NCBI RefSeq assembly: GCF_033958435.1
Contig: NC_134137.1
Coordinates: 221,319,501-221,383,500, forward strand
DNA: 64,000 nucleotides
DNA from: Carettochelys insculpta
Lineage: Eukaryota; Chordata; Testudines; Carettochelyidae
Direction of reading: 5' to 3'
Part shown: piece after piece, positions 1 through 10,039 of the stretch
Numbering within the stretch: the first letter of the stretch is position 1
How the letters are laid out: every line of letters starts with the position of its first letter
Program-made: the position numbers and the translations under genes
Notes under the pieces: model-generated
The model's database searches: none
The model's input: only the letters and a program-made list of their open reading frames with translations
What the model was told of the DNA's origin: nothing

Positions 1-660
1 CAATGCCATGTGGCAAACCAGCAACAACGACATACTAGGACACAAGGTCTATTTTCAACTGTGAATGAAATGCCAGCCTATGCCAGCCACCCTTTTTAAA
101 TCTAAAATGCTTCAGGGCAAATACCTGCTTCGAAGATTGGGTTATTCTGATGACTTTAAAAAGCAGCATTTCAGGATATTTTTATTCCCTAGCTTGCCTG
201 CCCACTGCAGGCTGCGACTTGCATTTCTCTAGGCCTGATGTCAGGCCCAGAGTTAACCAGACCTGCATGGGTAACATGGCCACTACCTACTGACACTGGT
301 ATGCAAAAATCCTCACCAGCACAAAGGAACCAGACACAGGGCTTGTCTACATGGGGGAATTGGGGGGAGGTGCTTGCAGAAAATCCCCCTTTTTCCAGCA
401 AAAACAGCCTTGCGTCCATACTGCAAAGCTTGTTATTCTGGAATAATGGCATTTAACTTGAAATAGTAACTCCACCAAAACGTAACCATTAACTCCTCCA
501 ACCCCTCTTCCCTCTTCAATTTTGAAGTTGACTCAGTGTGTACTAAACTGAGGTAATTAAGACTTAATTGGTCTCTAGGGGAGCATCCCAGCATAGCTCT
601 TATTTTGAAACTGGTCTCTCTCGTGTGAATGCTCAGTTTCAAAGTGTTCTTGCAGTGTGC
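1..660. other. Intergenic, no gene recognised
   Basis: Neither strand shows a splice-flanked or homologous exon. The open frames here are short, overlap each other on both strands and resemble no known protein. No promoter-like CpG clustering is visible. Confidence 0.5.
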
Positions 661-673
661 ATGCTCTTTTCAG

Positions 674-896
674 AAGTAGGCACATAATGAGAATCAGGTG
701 AGTGCCCAGTAAGCAGTGGAAGTGTTGATAATGTGCTAGACAATATTGACCTCCCATTGTCCAGCAAATTCTCTTTTCTGGCACCAGTCACATCCTGAGG
801 GTGCCGGATTAGAGAGAGTGAACCTGTGCACTGATCTTATACAGGACAGTAAACTTCATGTGCACTTACCTGATTCTCATTATGTGCCTACTTCTC
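674..896. repeat. Inverted-repeat flanks around a fragment of the 'aacctctctaatccggcac' TIR family
   Basis: A ~34 nt arm (about 674-707, containing cacataatgagaatcaggtg) recurs as its reverse complement at about 860-895. Between them lies the 3' half of a dispersed TIR element ending in a 'gtgccggattagagagagtgaacctgt'-type end, shared with copies at 24286-24609 and 55265-55571. The arms suggest a local inverted duplication. Confidence 0.65.
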
Positions 897-913
897 TAAT
901 CTAAAGAACAGCC

Positions 914-938
914 AAAAAAAAAGGGGGGGGGGAAAAAA
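914..938 (+). repeat. Polypurine A/G/A mirror tract
   Basis: A run of 9 A, then 10 G, then 6 A forms an uninterrupted polypurine stretch with approximate mirror symmetry. A second A-rich run follows near 954-966. Such tracts can adopt triplex (H-DNA) structure; that is inference only. Confidence 0.8.
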
Positions 939-1664
939 CCCACCCTTTTAGAGGAAAAAAAAAAAACCCCAAGAAACAATATCTCTCACGTCGTCTTTAT
1001 ACATCAAGCAGACAAACCAAAGACGTCTTCATTTGCCTGCTGCTCCTTGGCAAATCACTTTTAAAGCAGATAGTTGTAATTATTCACTGTTTTATGTAGG
1101 AAGCATTGCTTGAGACAGGTCAGGAGGCATTGTGTAACAGTACCATGTCAGAAAGAAGCTAGTTTTACCTTCAGCACCACCTGTGAATTTAGACACATTT
1201 GGCTTCGCTTGTTCTCTGTAGAAAACAAAGTTACACCGTTTAAAGAGTTATGCTATTGCTAGTAGCTTCACTACTTTTGTTGCAAGACCTGAGATTATTA
1301 TTAGTTTATTTTAATTGGTTCAGGATCTTTTTTGTAAATTGATTACTTTGATTATTTCCATGGTGCAATCAAAAAAATCCCCACAATTTCACCATTTCCC
1401 CAGCAAAATCAGTTTTCTCACTTTATCTGGATCTTTTACACACCAACAATGTAAAGAAAAAACCCAGCAAAATAAAAAAAATGAGAGGTAAGCCACCTCC
1501 AAAACAGGCAAATGAACTGATTGCATGGGAGGTGTCATTATTATTTTTAAACTCATTTTAACTGACAACGCACTAGATTTCAAGTAAGCAGTATCCCTTT
1601 ATCTTTCACACTGAAAAATTCAAATGTGGGGTTAGTAATAAAATTACTTTAATTCCTTAATTTT

Positions 1665-1854
1665 TAGGGTTACCATATAAAAAAGGCCACCCCTGTGAGG
1701 GAGTGTATCTATATTAACAGCTACCAACTCATGTTGTATTAATGTGTTTAGTATATCTAGTTCATTACGACAACGTGAGTTGGTAGATACTGATACACGT
1801 ACACTCCCTCTCAGGAGTGTCCTCTTTTTAGAAAGGTCAAATATGATAACTCTA
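1665..1854. mobile_element. Short TIR element (MITE), about 190 bp
   Basis: The left end (tagggttaccata) is an imperfect inverted copy of the right end (tatgataactcta), with TA at both borders. Inner arms are also inverted: 'gagggagtgta ... agctaccaactca' on the left against 'tgagttggtag ... tacactccctc' on the right. The size and TA borders fit a non-autonomous Tc1/mariner-type element; the family is inferred. Confidence 0.7.
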
Positions 1855-2132
1855 TTAATTTTTAAATTGTCAGTGTTCCATTAAGTCACTGTGGTGGTTG
1901 TGTAGGCTGGTTCATGGAAATAAAAGTGAAATTCACAGGAGGTACCACCAGTTGCATCTATCTGAATTCTTATTAGCCTTTGATCAGCCTCCCCCTGTGT
2001 GACTAATGAGGGGGAGGCCTGACTGAGGTTTGCAGGCTTTAAAAGCCAGAGTCGGAGTGCTCAGGGGAGGGAAGCGGGCAGGGGGCTGCAGACAGGTCAG
2101 TCTTAAGCGGGGTTTGACAGAGGGGTTCCATT

Positions 2133-2636
2133 ATGGTTAGGAAGACCCACAACACGCGTGCCAGCACTGCTTCTGTCTCCTCCACCTGTGCCCATAGTCA
2201 GAGAGACCTCCTGACCAGGGATGCCTCTACCCAGACCCTGGTGTGCTTTTGCAGGGACTGTGACCTGCAATTCCCGCCTACTGAAGTCCAGGCTGCAGAG
2301 ACCATCCAATGTGGAAGGCGTCTTCTCATAGAAGCTCTCAGGAAGCAGGTGGTGGAGCTAAAGGAAGAGGTAGCCAGGCTTAGGAGTATTAGACCCCACA
2401 AGCAGTTCCTGGACAGCATTCAGATGGAGACGGCGGAGGTTAAGGTGGCTGTCCCACCACAAAAGAGCGCTGACACCCCGCCCCCATCAGTGGAGGTGGC
2501 TCAGGGGGACACTGGCAGCTGGTCACTTCCGGCAGTGGGCAGTGTTCCACTCTTGCTCCCAATCCTCCCACTGTGGTGCTGGGAAACCGTTACGCTGTTC
2601 TGGATATGGGAGATAACAGGAGATAACAGGAGATAA
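2133..2636 (+). CDS. CR1 ORF1-like frame (167 codons)
   Basis: An open frame from ATG 2133 encodes a Ser/Thr-rich N-terminus with a CFCRDC cysteine motif (about residues 38-43). A predicted amphipathic helix with leucine/valine heptads (LLIEALRKQVVELKEEVARL, about residues 64-83) follows. This layout fits CR1 ORF1, an RNA-binding protein with a zinc-knuckle-like motif and coiled coil. The frame ends at TAA/GG after a small tandem (agataacagg) and does not connect to an esterase-like domain, so it is probably truncated. Family assignment rests on its place upstream of CR1 ORF2 remnants. Confidence 0.6.
   Translation: MVRKTHNTRASTASVSSTCAHSQRDLLTRDASTQTLVCFCRDCDLQFPPTEVQAAETIQCGRRLLIEALRKQVVELKEEVARLRSIRPHKQFLDSIQMETAEVKVAVPPQKSADTPPPSVEVAQGDTGSWSLPAVGSVPLLLPILPLWCWETVTLFWIWEITGDNRR
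2608..2636 (+). repeat. Short tandem repeat, unit agataacagg
   Basis: Nearly three tandem copies of a 10-nt unit end the CR1 ORF1-like frame. They may mark a slippage event at the internal rearrangement of the CR1 element. Confidence 0.7.
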
Positions 2637-2728
2637 GGAATCACCCCCTACAGGTGAATCAAAGAAGTCTTGTACCCACCCCCTCAAGGCTGGGAGGTCT
2701 GCGTCCACCTACATAAGACAGACACATA

Positions 2729-2955
2729 GGCTACGTCTACACTAGCCAAAACCTTCAAAATGGCCATTCCAATGGCCATTTTGAAGTTTACTAATGAAGC
2801 GCTGAAATACATATTCAGCGCCTCATTAGCATGCGGGCGGCCGCGGCACTTCGAAATTGACGCGGCTCGCAGCCGCGCGGCTCATCTAGACGGGGCTCCT
2901 TTTCTAAAGCATCTGGGCTACTTCGAAGTCCCCTTATTCCCATCTGCTCATAGGT
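2729..2955 (+). mobile_element. Half of a 'ggctacgtctacactagcc' MITE inserted in CR1
   Basis: The left end matches the terminal motif of the element at 6820-7060, and the interior (cctcattagcatgc, cacttcgaaattg, gacggggctccttttc) is collinear with it. The right terminal repeat is missing; CR1 endonuclease sequence resumes at about 2956. It is a partial copy with several CpG-rich words. Confidence 0.8.
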
Positions 2956-2962
2956 AGAAAAG

Positions 2963-5342
2963 GTGGCTGAGACTTTCTCTAAACAATTAACAAAATTATC
3001 CAAAACACAGGACTTGGTGGTGACGGGGGACTTCAACTATCCAAACATATGTTGGGAAACTAACACAGCAAGGCACAGACTATCCATGAAGTTCTTGAAC
3101 TGCATGGACGATAATGTTTTATTTCAGAAGGTAGAAAAAGCTATTGGGGAGAAGCAGTTCTAGATATGATTTTAACAAACAGGAAGAAACTCACTGAGAA
3201 TTTGGAAGTGGAAGGTAGCCTGGGAGAAAGTGACCATGACATCATAGAATTCATGATTCCATGCAATAGAGAAAGGGAAAACAGCAAAATAGATACAGTG
3301 GATTTCAGGAAAGCAAATTTTGGTAAACTCAGAGAGCTGGTACGTAAGGTTCCATGGGAAGCAAGATTAAGAGAAAAAACAACTGAGGAGAGTTGGCAGT
3401 TTTTCAAAGCAACATTATTAAGGGCCCAAAAGCAAACTATACTGCTGCATAGGAAAGCTAGAAAGTGTAGTAAAAGACCACCTAGGCTTAGCCAGATCTT
3501 GCAGGATCTCAAAATCAAAAAGGAGTCATATAAAAAGTGGAAAGTAGAAGAAATTACAAAAGATGTATACAAGCAAACTGCATATATGCAGGGGCAAGAT
3601 TAGAAAGGCCAAGGCACAGAATGAGCTCAAACTAGCTACAGACATAAAGGGTAAAAAGCCATTCTGTAAACATATTAAAAGCAAGAGGAAGACCAAGGAC
3701 AGGGTAGGCCCACTACTCAGTAAGGAGGGAGAAACAATATCAGTAAACTTGGAAATGGCAGAGGTGCTTAATGACTTCTTTGTTTCAGTCTTCACCAAGA
3801 AGGCCAATGCATAAATGCCTAACATAATGCGTGCTAGTGGGAAGGGGGTAAATTTAGAGAATAAAATACATAAAGAACAAGTTACAAATTACTTAGAAAA
3901 ATTGGATGTCTTCAAGTCACCAGGGCCAGATGAAATGCATGCTAGAATGCTTAAGGAGCTGATAGAGGAGGTTTCTGAGCCTTTCACTATCATCTTTATA
4001 AAGTCCTGCAAGTCAGGAGAGATTCCAGAAGAGGAAAAGGGTAAACATAGTGCCCATCTGCAAAAAGGGAAAAAAGAACAACCCAGAAAGCTACAGACCA
4101 GTCAGTTTTAACTTCTGTGCCAGGAAAGATAATGGAGCAAGTAATTAAGGAAATCATCTGCAAACGTCTGGATAAAAATAAGGTGATAGTTAATAGACAG
4201 CATGGATTTGTAAAGAACAAATCATGCCAGACCAATGTGATAGCTTTTTTTTGACAGGATAACCAGTCTTGTGGATAAGGGAGAGGCGGTGGATGTGGTA
4301 TACCTAAGACTTCAGTAAGGCATTTCACATGATCTTCTTAATAATAAACTAAGAAAATACAACTTAGATGAGGCCACAACAAGGTGGGTGCATAACTGGA
4401 TAACCGTTCTCAGAGAGTATTTATTAATGGTTCGCAGTCATGCTGGAAGGGCATAACAAGTGGGGTTCCACAGGGATCTGTTTTGGTACAGGTTCTATTC
4501 AATATCTTCATCAACGATTTAGATATTGGCATAGCGAGTATGCTTACTAAGTTTGCAGATAATGTCAGGCTAGGAGGGGTTGCAACTGCTTTGAAGGATA
4601 AGCTCATAATTCAGAATGCTATGGACAAACTGGAGAAACGGTCTGAGGTAAATAGGATGAAGTTCAATAAGGACAAATGCAAAGTACTCCACTTAGGAAG
4701 AAACTATCAGCTTCATACATACAGAATGGGAAGCAACTGTCAAGGAAGCAGTACTGCAGAAAGGGACTTAGGGGTCAAGGTGGACAACAAGCTAAATATG
4801 AGTCAACAGTGTGATGCTGTTGCCAAAAAAGCAAACGTGATTCTGGATACTAACAGGAGTGTTGTGAGCAAGACACAGGAAGTCATTCTTCTGCTCTACT
4901 CAGCACTCATTAAGCCTCAATTGGAGTATTGTGTCCAGTTCTGGGTATCACATGTCAAGAAAGATGTGGAGAAATTGGAGAAGGTCCAGAGAAGAGCAAC
5001 AAGAAGGATTAAAGGTCTAGAGAACAGGAACTATGAGGAAAGACTGGAAGAACCAGGCTTGTTTAGTTCAGAAAAGAGAAGACAGAGAGGATGTGATAGC
5101 AGTTTTCAAGTACCTGAAAGAGGGTTAACAAGGAGGGAGAAAATTGTTCTCCGTTGCCTCTGAGGCTAGGACAAGGAGCAGTGGGCTTAAGCTGCAGCAA
5201 GGGAGGTTTAGACATTATGAAAACCTTCCTAACAGTCACAGTGGTTAAACCCTGGAATAAGTTACCTAGGGAGGTTGTGGAATCTCCATCGCTGGAGATA
5301 TTTAAGAGCAGGTTAGACAGACACCTATCAGGGATGAGCTAG
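2963..5342 (+). pseudogene. CR1 ORF2 (endonuclease/reverse transcriptase) relic
   Basis: The pieces read in shifting frames: 2963-3163 (endonuclease C-terminal, GDFNYPN), 3166-3603, 3563-3814, 3815-4111 (RT with [12 protein letters not shown]), 4483-5163 (FADN, a decayed YADD box, then the C-terminal CR1 domain with LGVKVDNKL and LEYCVQFW) and 5154-5342. At least four frameshifts or stops separate them, so no functional protein is possible. Confidence 0.9.
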
Positions 5343-5445
5343 ATGGTCTTTGGTCCTGCCAAGAGGGCAGAGAACTGGATTCGATGACCTCGAGGTCCCT
5401 TCCAGTTCTAGCATTCTAGGATTCTATGACTTGGGATGAGGCATC

Positions 5446-5880
5446 TGCTATCCACTGCATACAATTCCTATATCACCCAAATCACTTTCTGAGCTATACA
5501 GTCAAATGCCTTCTGAAAATCAACAAAGCAAGCGTAGATGTTCTTGTTCTTTCATCAAGCTTCCTCCACTGTCAACCTTCATGCCAATATCTGCTCTGTG
5601 GTACATCTATCTTTCCTGAACCCTGCTTGCTCATCCATAAGATGTTCTTCTATCTGCAATCTCAGTCTCTCCATTAGTGTCATCATCAGTGCTTTGCCTA
5701 GATGACTTGTTAGGGCAATCGTTCTGTAGTTCTTGCACTACAATGCATTTCCTTTCTTGTGTAATGTCAATAGCAAAGATTTTGTCTATTCCTTAGGTGC
5801 CTTCCCTTCTTTCCATGCTATATTACACAGTCAATGTATTTCCTGAATCATACCTTCTCTGCCATATTTAATCATCTCTC
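5446..5880 (-). pseudogene. Inverted 5' part of LINE reverse transcriptase
   Basis: Minus-strand translation gives RT fingers/palm: KNYRTIALTS, LMERL, EEHLMDEQAGFRKD and CFVDFQKAFDC (RT motif A). Stops and at least one frameshift are present. It is the upstream half of the protein that continues on the plus strand from 5885. Confidence 0.78.
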
Positions 5881-5884
5881 CTGT

Positions 5885-6815
5885 GATAATCCATCTTTTG
5901 AAGGATATCATTGACAATGCAGAGGCAGTGGTGAGAACATGCGGAGAGTTAGAAAGATGGTTTAGACCATGTAGAGGTATGAGACAAGGCAATCCCATAA
6001 CGCCGAGCATCTTCATCACGCAGCTAGAGAGAGCAATGGACAAGATCAAGGAAGAGGTAGAAGTGATATCTGTGCACAGAAGAGAACAGCCTGAGGTTCG
6101 CAGATGATATAGTTATCACGGAGGAAGATGAGGAGAAGCTAGTGAACACGGTGCACGTGCTAAACAAGGAAGGGAAGCAGTACGGACTGATTGTGAACAT
6201 TGATAAAACAAAAACAATGGTATTTGGAGATAATGAAATAGAAAGGAAGATCAGTGTCGACAGGATTGAACCAAAGAATGTAGAGAAGTGTACGTATCTG
6301 GGGAACAACATAACATGATCTTGACTGTGTGAAGGAAATAGCGACTAGAATAACGAAAGCAAGAGCGAGTTTGAAGGCGACAAATAAGATCTGGAAAAGC
6401 AATGCTATTAGCTTAGGAATGAAGCTGCATGTCTTGAGAACATGTGTATTCAGCAACATGTTGTAGATATGGGAGATAGGGGGGGATAACGAAAGATTCG
6501 AAGAGAAGAATATTAGCATTCAAGGAGATTTTATAGAAAGATCCTGAAAATAGGATGGATGCAGAAGGTCACCAACGAGGAATTATGTAGGAAGATACAG
6601 CCGAAAGAGAACCTACTGCAGAAGGTTATACAATGGAAATTACAGTTATTCGGGCATATTCACAGAATGAATGACGAATGAAAAAATCAAGACCCTGGCA
6701 TTCAGCATAATGGATGGTTTGAATAGGAGAGGCAGACCCCACAGACAGTGAATAGATGATATAGTAGATTGGTGTGAAACTAGCCTACAGAAACTAAGCC
6801 ACTCCACACTGGACA
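5885..6815 (+). pseudogene. Sense 3' part of LINE reverse transcriptase
   Basis: Shows GMRQGNPITPSIFITQLERA (RT motif B), FADDIVI (catalytic FADD box, near 6099), NIDKTKTMVFG, EKCTYLGNNIT and GRPHRQ-type downstream words. Frame breaks after about 6316 and a stop near 6660 show decay. Confidence 0.8.
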
Positions 6816-6819
6816 GGGA

Positions 6820-7060
6820 GGCCGTGTCTGCACTAGCCAAAAACTTCAAAATGGCCATATTCAGCACCTCATTAGCATGCAGGCGGCTGCAGCACTTCGA
6901 AATTGGCACGGCTCATCCAGACGGGGCTCCTTTTCAAAAGGACCCCGGCTACGTCCAAGTCCTCTTATTCCTATTTCAGAGTGCCTTGGCCGCCCACATG
7001 CTAATGAGGCACTGAATATGCATGGTCATTTCGAAGTTTTTGGCTAGTGTAGATGTAGCC
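6820..7060. mobile_element. MITE with 'ggctacatctacactagcc' TIRs
   Basis: Starts ggccgtgtctgcactagcc and ends ggctagtgtagatgtagcc, a near-perfect inverted pair. Inner arms with cttcaaaatggcca and tggtcatttcgaag are also inverted. It sits inside the C-terminal coding region of the surrounding LINE, so it inserted later. The terminal motif resembles the Harbinger-type ends elsewhere in the window. Confidence 0.88.
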
Positions 7061-7299
7061 AGAAAGATGGAAGGATATAGTGAGAGAGGCATCAGACACC
7101 AATGGGCGTGATGAGGAGGAGGAGGGGGCATCTCTCCATGCCGCAGGCCAGTACCCCTATGTGGGGCTTTATAGCTCCTGCATGGGATTTAATGGGAAGC
7201 TATGCGGTTTAGGAGGAACTATGCTGACTACACAAATACACTTGCCCTTCGTTAACTGTTCATTCTTGACAGGCAGGGGCCAAAGCTGAGGAGGGAAAA

Positions 7300-9150
7300 A
7301 AAAAATTATTGCACTTATAAAATCAGTATTTCTGTGAGTAAGTCTCCTAAGGCAGTGTTTTGTTGGCCAGCTACTACTGGCACAATTCTGGCTGTGCCTT
7401 CCTAACTTACTTAAATAATAACCTCACTGCTGAGAAAACTGGGACAAATGTCAGGTCAGAGACTGCTGTATTGTGAAGCAATCATGCCAAACTTATACTC
7501 ATGTGTGACTCATCCTAGAAGTGACATCAGATACAGCATCCCCCTTGGTGGATAAAAGGCAAAAGACTGCCACCTTTATTTACAGTCTGGAACTCAGTCA
7601 TATAATACCTTTGCCGCTGTTTCTCATAGTGTGTTCTTTTTCTCTCGATCTGTACATATGTAGAGTGGTGTATTTTAGTGTGCATGCCACTTTCTGTGTC
7701 ACACTATCCACGTTTTACCTGACTGAGTTTGAAGGTCCTGTTTAGGATTTATTAGGTTAAGTGGGTCTGAGGAGGACAAATTTGCATTGTCTTCTCTCAG
7801 TCATTTGCAGAAAGTTTCACTGTATTTTTATAGTATGGCAAAAGAAAAAGCCTAACAATTCATTGTTTTGTTGCAAAACTTAAATCTGAATAAACATTTT
7901 CAAATATGTTTTTATATAGTCTAGGTAATTTTTGTATTTCCCAACAAAAGTAATCAAACATTTTTTCATAGGAAAAGGATAATTTTCCTTATATATGGTG
8001 TAAATATTATACATCATTTCCTGTTTTCCTGAGACCATAAAGTTTGTATGTTCATATATTCAATATCCTTTCACTGAAAGTTGTTTATGGATGGAGACTC
8101 TTACACTTGACATAATTTAGGGCCTAAGAACGTCATAATCTGACTCTGGTCATAACAGTAAATCTTTTCACACCACAGCCACAAGAAATAACCACAGCTC
8201 TCCTCCTCTCACTTACATCAGCACATACACTGCTTACCAAGTATGTAAATTAGTTCTGCTTGTGTCCTGAGCTCTGAAGGGTAACAGGGAGTACCCGCCA
8301 TTGATATCACTGGAAGATGAGCTCCGTTTCATCTTGTTTAAGCTGCAAAACAAAAGATTGTCAGCCAATAAACCCACAAAAGAGAAATGGGAAATACTGA
8401 TCTTATGGTTCAAACAGAACAGATATTGGAGCACCCAGCCAATGCAGCATCTGAAGCCAAACCAGAAACAAGAAGGGAGCAGGGTACAGCACAAATGGTG
8501 CTAAACAAGTCCCCCCATATTAAAGGGTCCCCGTCTTGGACTCTTCTTCAGTTTGACTGGTGAGAATTACATCTTGACTGAGCTCAGTTTTGGTGTAATT
8601 TGTTTACATCTTTTACAGACTCTGAAAGAAGCATGGCCCATCCTGTCCACTCTTCCATGCCTCCCCTAAATCAAGCTCTCACACCCCCCAAATCCACACA
8701 CCTCCCTTGGTCCTTGTCTCCAATAAAGTCATAATAGATTTTAAAAGCTCTAAATGGGGCCATCTGTACACAGCCATTTTTAAAGACATATTCCACCTTC
8801 ACTCCCCTGTTGCCTGGCAGAAAAGAAAAGATTTTGTCCCTGACAGGACCAGTTTAAGAAAGTGGATTCAGCCCCGGATTGCAGGGGCCCTATAAAAAGA
8901 TCTCCAGGCCTCTGAAAGTTCTGCTCTTTTTGCAGGGCCCCATTAGCCCAGGGCTGCAACCCCAAAAGCCCCTGCATTCTGGCCCTGCTTGGCAGGGGTC
9001 CCAGCTCTACACAGTCTCTTTCCTCCTTTGCCCCCACTGGACTGGAGCTGCAAGGGTCAGGCAGCTCCATCTGTGTACCTACATCTGCGGGCTTCATCCC
9101 CACAGCTCCATTAGCTGGGAACTGCAGCCAGTGGGAAATGGGAGGGGTGA
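7300..9150. other. Intergenic, no gene recognised
   Basis: No exon, RNA gene or clear TE coding relic is visible. The sequence is AT-rich to about 8.1 kb and then mixed. Short open frames on both strands show no recognisable protein. Confidence 0.5.
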
Positions 9151-9500
9151 AAGGTGCAGAGCAACTCACAGAGCCACCTGTCCCCTCCCCAGGGTGTGCA
9201 CTACCAAAGCAGAGCTGCCCCAGGTAACTGCTCCACATCCCAACCCCCTGCCCGAGCCCCAAGCTCCCTCCTATGCCCTAAATCCCTCCCACACCCTGTA
9301 CCCCAACCTCCTGCTCTGAGCACTCTCCCACATGCCAAACCTCTTGGCCCTAGCCTGGATCCCTCTCCTACACCCAAATGCCTCCCCTCTGCACTCCCCA
9401 GTGAGGGGGCTCAGCTCCCTAACCCCAACACCAAACACACCAGAGGCCACTAGGGCACTGGGTCCTTCCCACTCCTGCGTGGGGCACAGAAGGCCCGTGG
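9150..9500. repeat. C-rich low-complexity tract
   Basis: Dominated by ccc/ctcc/ccca words with few G, giving spurious Pro/Ser/Leu-rich frames on the plus strand. Similar C-rich tracts occur in the TIR element at 22440-23375, so this may be the core of a hAT-type non-autonomous element. No ends were identified. Confidence 0.5.
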
Positions 9501-9596
9501 CAGTCTGTCTCCCAAACTCCTGGCTGGTCTATGGGCTGATGGTGCCTACGGCCAGGAATATTTCCAGCCGGGGCGCCCTGTTCGAGCACAGTTTAG

Positions 9597-9634
9597 GGCC
9601 GGGTCTTCCCTCAGGGCCGGGTCTTCCCCCAGGC
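9597..9634 (+). repeat. Two tandem copies of a ~19 nt unit
   Basis: The unit gggccgggtcttccctca is followed at once by a near-identical copy, gggccgggtcttccccca. It is a short G/C-rich tandem duplication upstream of the TAF13 CpG island. Confidence 0.8.
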
Positions 9635-9955
9635 CCTCCCTTCTGCTCCTCTATGATTCCAAACACCTCGGCAGCCCCCGCTACTGCTAAAGCGGTTTCC
9701 TGACTGCCGGCCTAAGCCTAACCCCGCACAGCTACTGCCCGAGAGAGACGCCCCAGGTCACTACCACCCCCCTGCTCCACCCGCTCGAGACTTGGGCCGG
9801 TGGGGGGAAGGTGCGGCTCAGGGCACCTCCCACAAATCTTTACACCCCTGCCGGCCGCGGCAGCAGGCGCGGAGAGAGCTCCGCACGTGGGCGAGCGGGG
9901 CGGGGCCAGCGCGCAGGGGGCGGGGCCGCAGCCGGGCCTAGTGCCGTACAACAAG

Positions 9956-9997
9956 ATGGCGGCGCCCAAACCGGAAGGCCGGGGCGGGAGGAAGTGA
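9956..9997 (+). CDS. Possible uORF upstream of TAF13 (13 codons)
   Basis: ATG 9956 lies within the YY1-type word and opens a 13-codon frame (MAAPKPEGRGGRK) ending in TGA, 15 nt before the TAF13 start codon. It matters only if transcription starts upstream of 9956; in that case it could reduce or tune TAF13 translation. Whether it is translated is unknown. Confidence 0.35.
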   Translation: MAAPKPEGRGGRK

Positions 9998-10012
9998 GGG
10001 GCTGCCGCGAGC

Positions 10013-10039
10013 ATGGCCGACGAGGAGGAGGACCCGCCG
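10013..10039 (+). CDS. TAF13: TAF13 coding exon 1
   Basis: Encodes MADEEEDPP. The donor gtgagt follows codon 9 exactly (phase 0). The start context gcgagcATGG has G at +4 and A at -3. Confidence 0.95.

Larger units (their letters stand above)
1985..5428 (+). mobile_element. CR1 LINE, degraded, 3' end intact
   Basis: A sense-strand CR1 retrotransposon. A G-rich 5' region (about 1985-2132) precedes an ORF1-like frame. After a gap come endonuclease remnants with the [11 protein letters not shown] motif (about 3019-3054) and reverse transcriptase in several frames ([14 protein letters not shown] near 3911, VPQGS near 4470, FADN near 4550). The conserved CR1 C-terminal region runs to about 5340. 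The 3' end carries the CR1 'ccttccagttctagcattctaggattctatga' type tail. Most of the endonuclease N-terminus is missing, and frameshifts and stops show it is dead. The start coordinate is approximate. Confidence 0.88.
5429..7300. mobile_element. Non-CR1 LINE with 5' inversion, 3' end split by a MITE
   Basis: 5446-5880 read on the minus strand gives RT motifs (KNYRTIALTS, DEQAGFRKDR, CFVDFQKAFDC). 5885-6780 read on the plus strand continues the same protein (IIDNAEAVVRTCGELERWF, GMRQGNPITPSIF, FADDIVI, then the C-terminal region). The inverted piece ends where the sense piece begins, the arrangement left by twin priming. The C-terminus (REASDTNGR) lies at about 7080-7106 beyond a MITE at 6820-7060. 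An A-run at about 7297-7307 may be the tail. It is distinct from CR1 in sequence; the clade (RTE-like or other) is not resolved. Confidence 0.8.
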
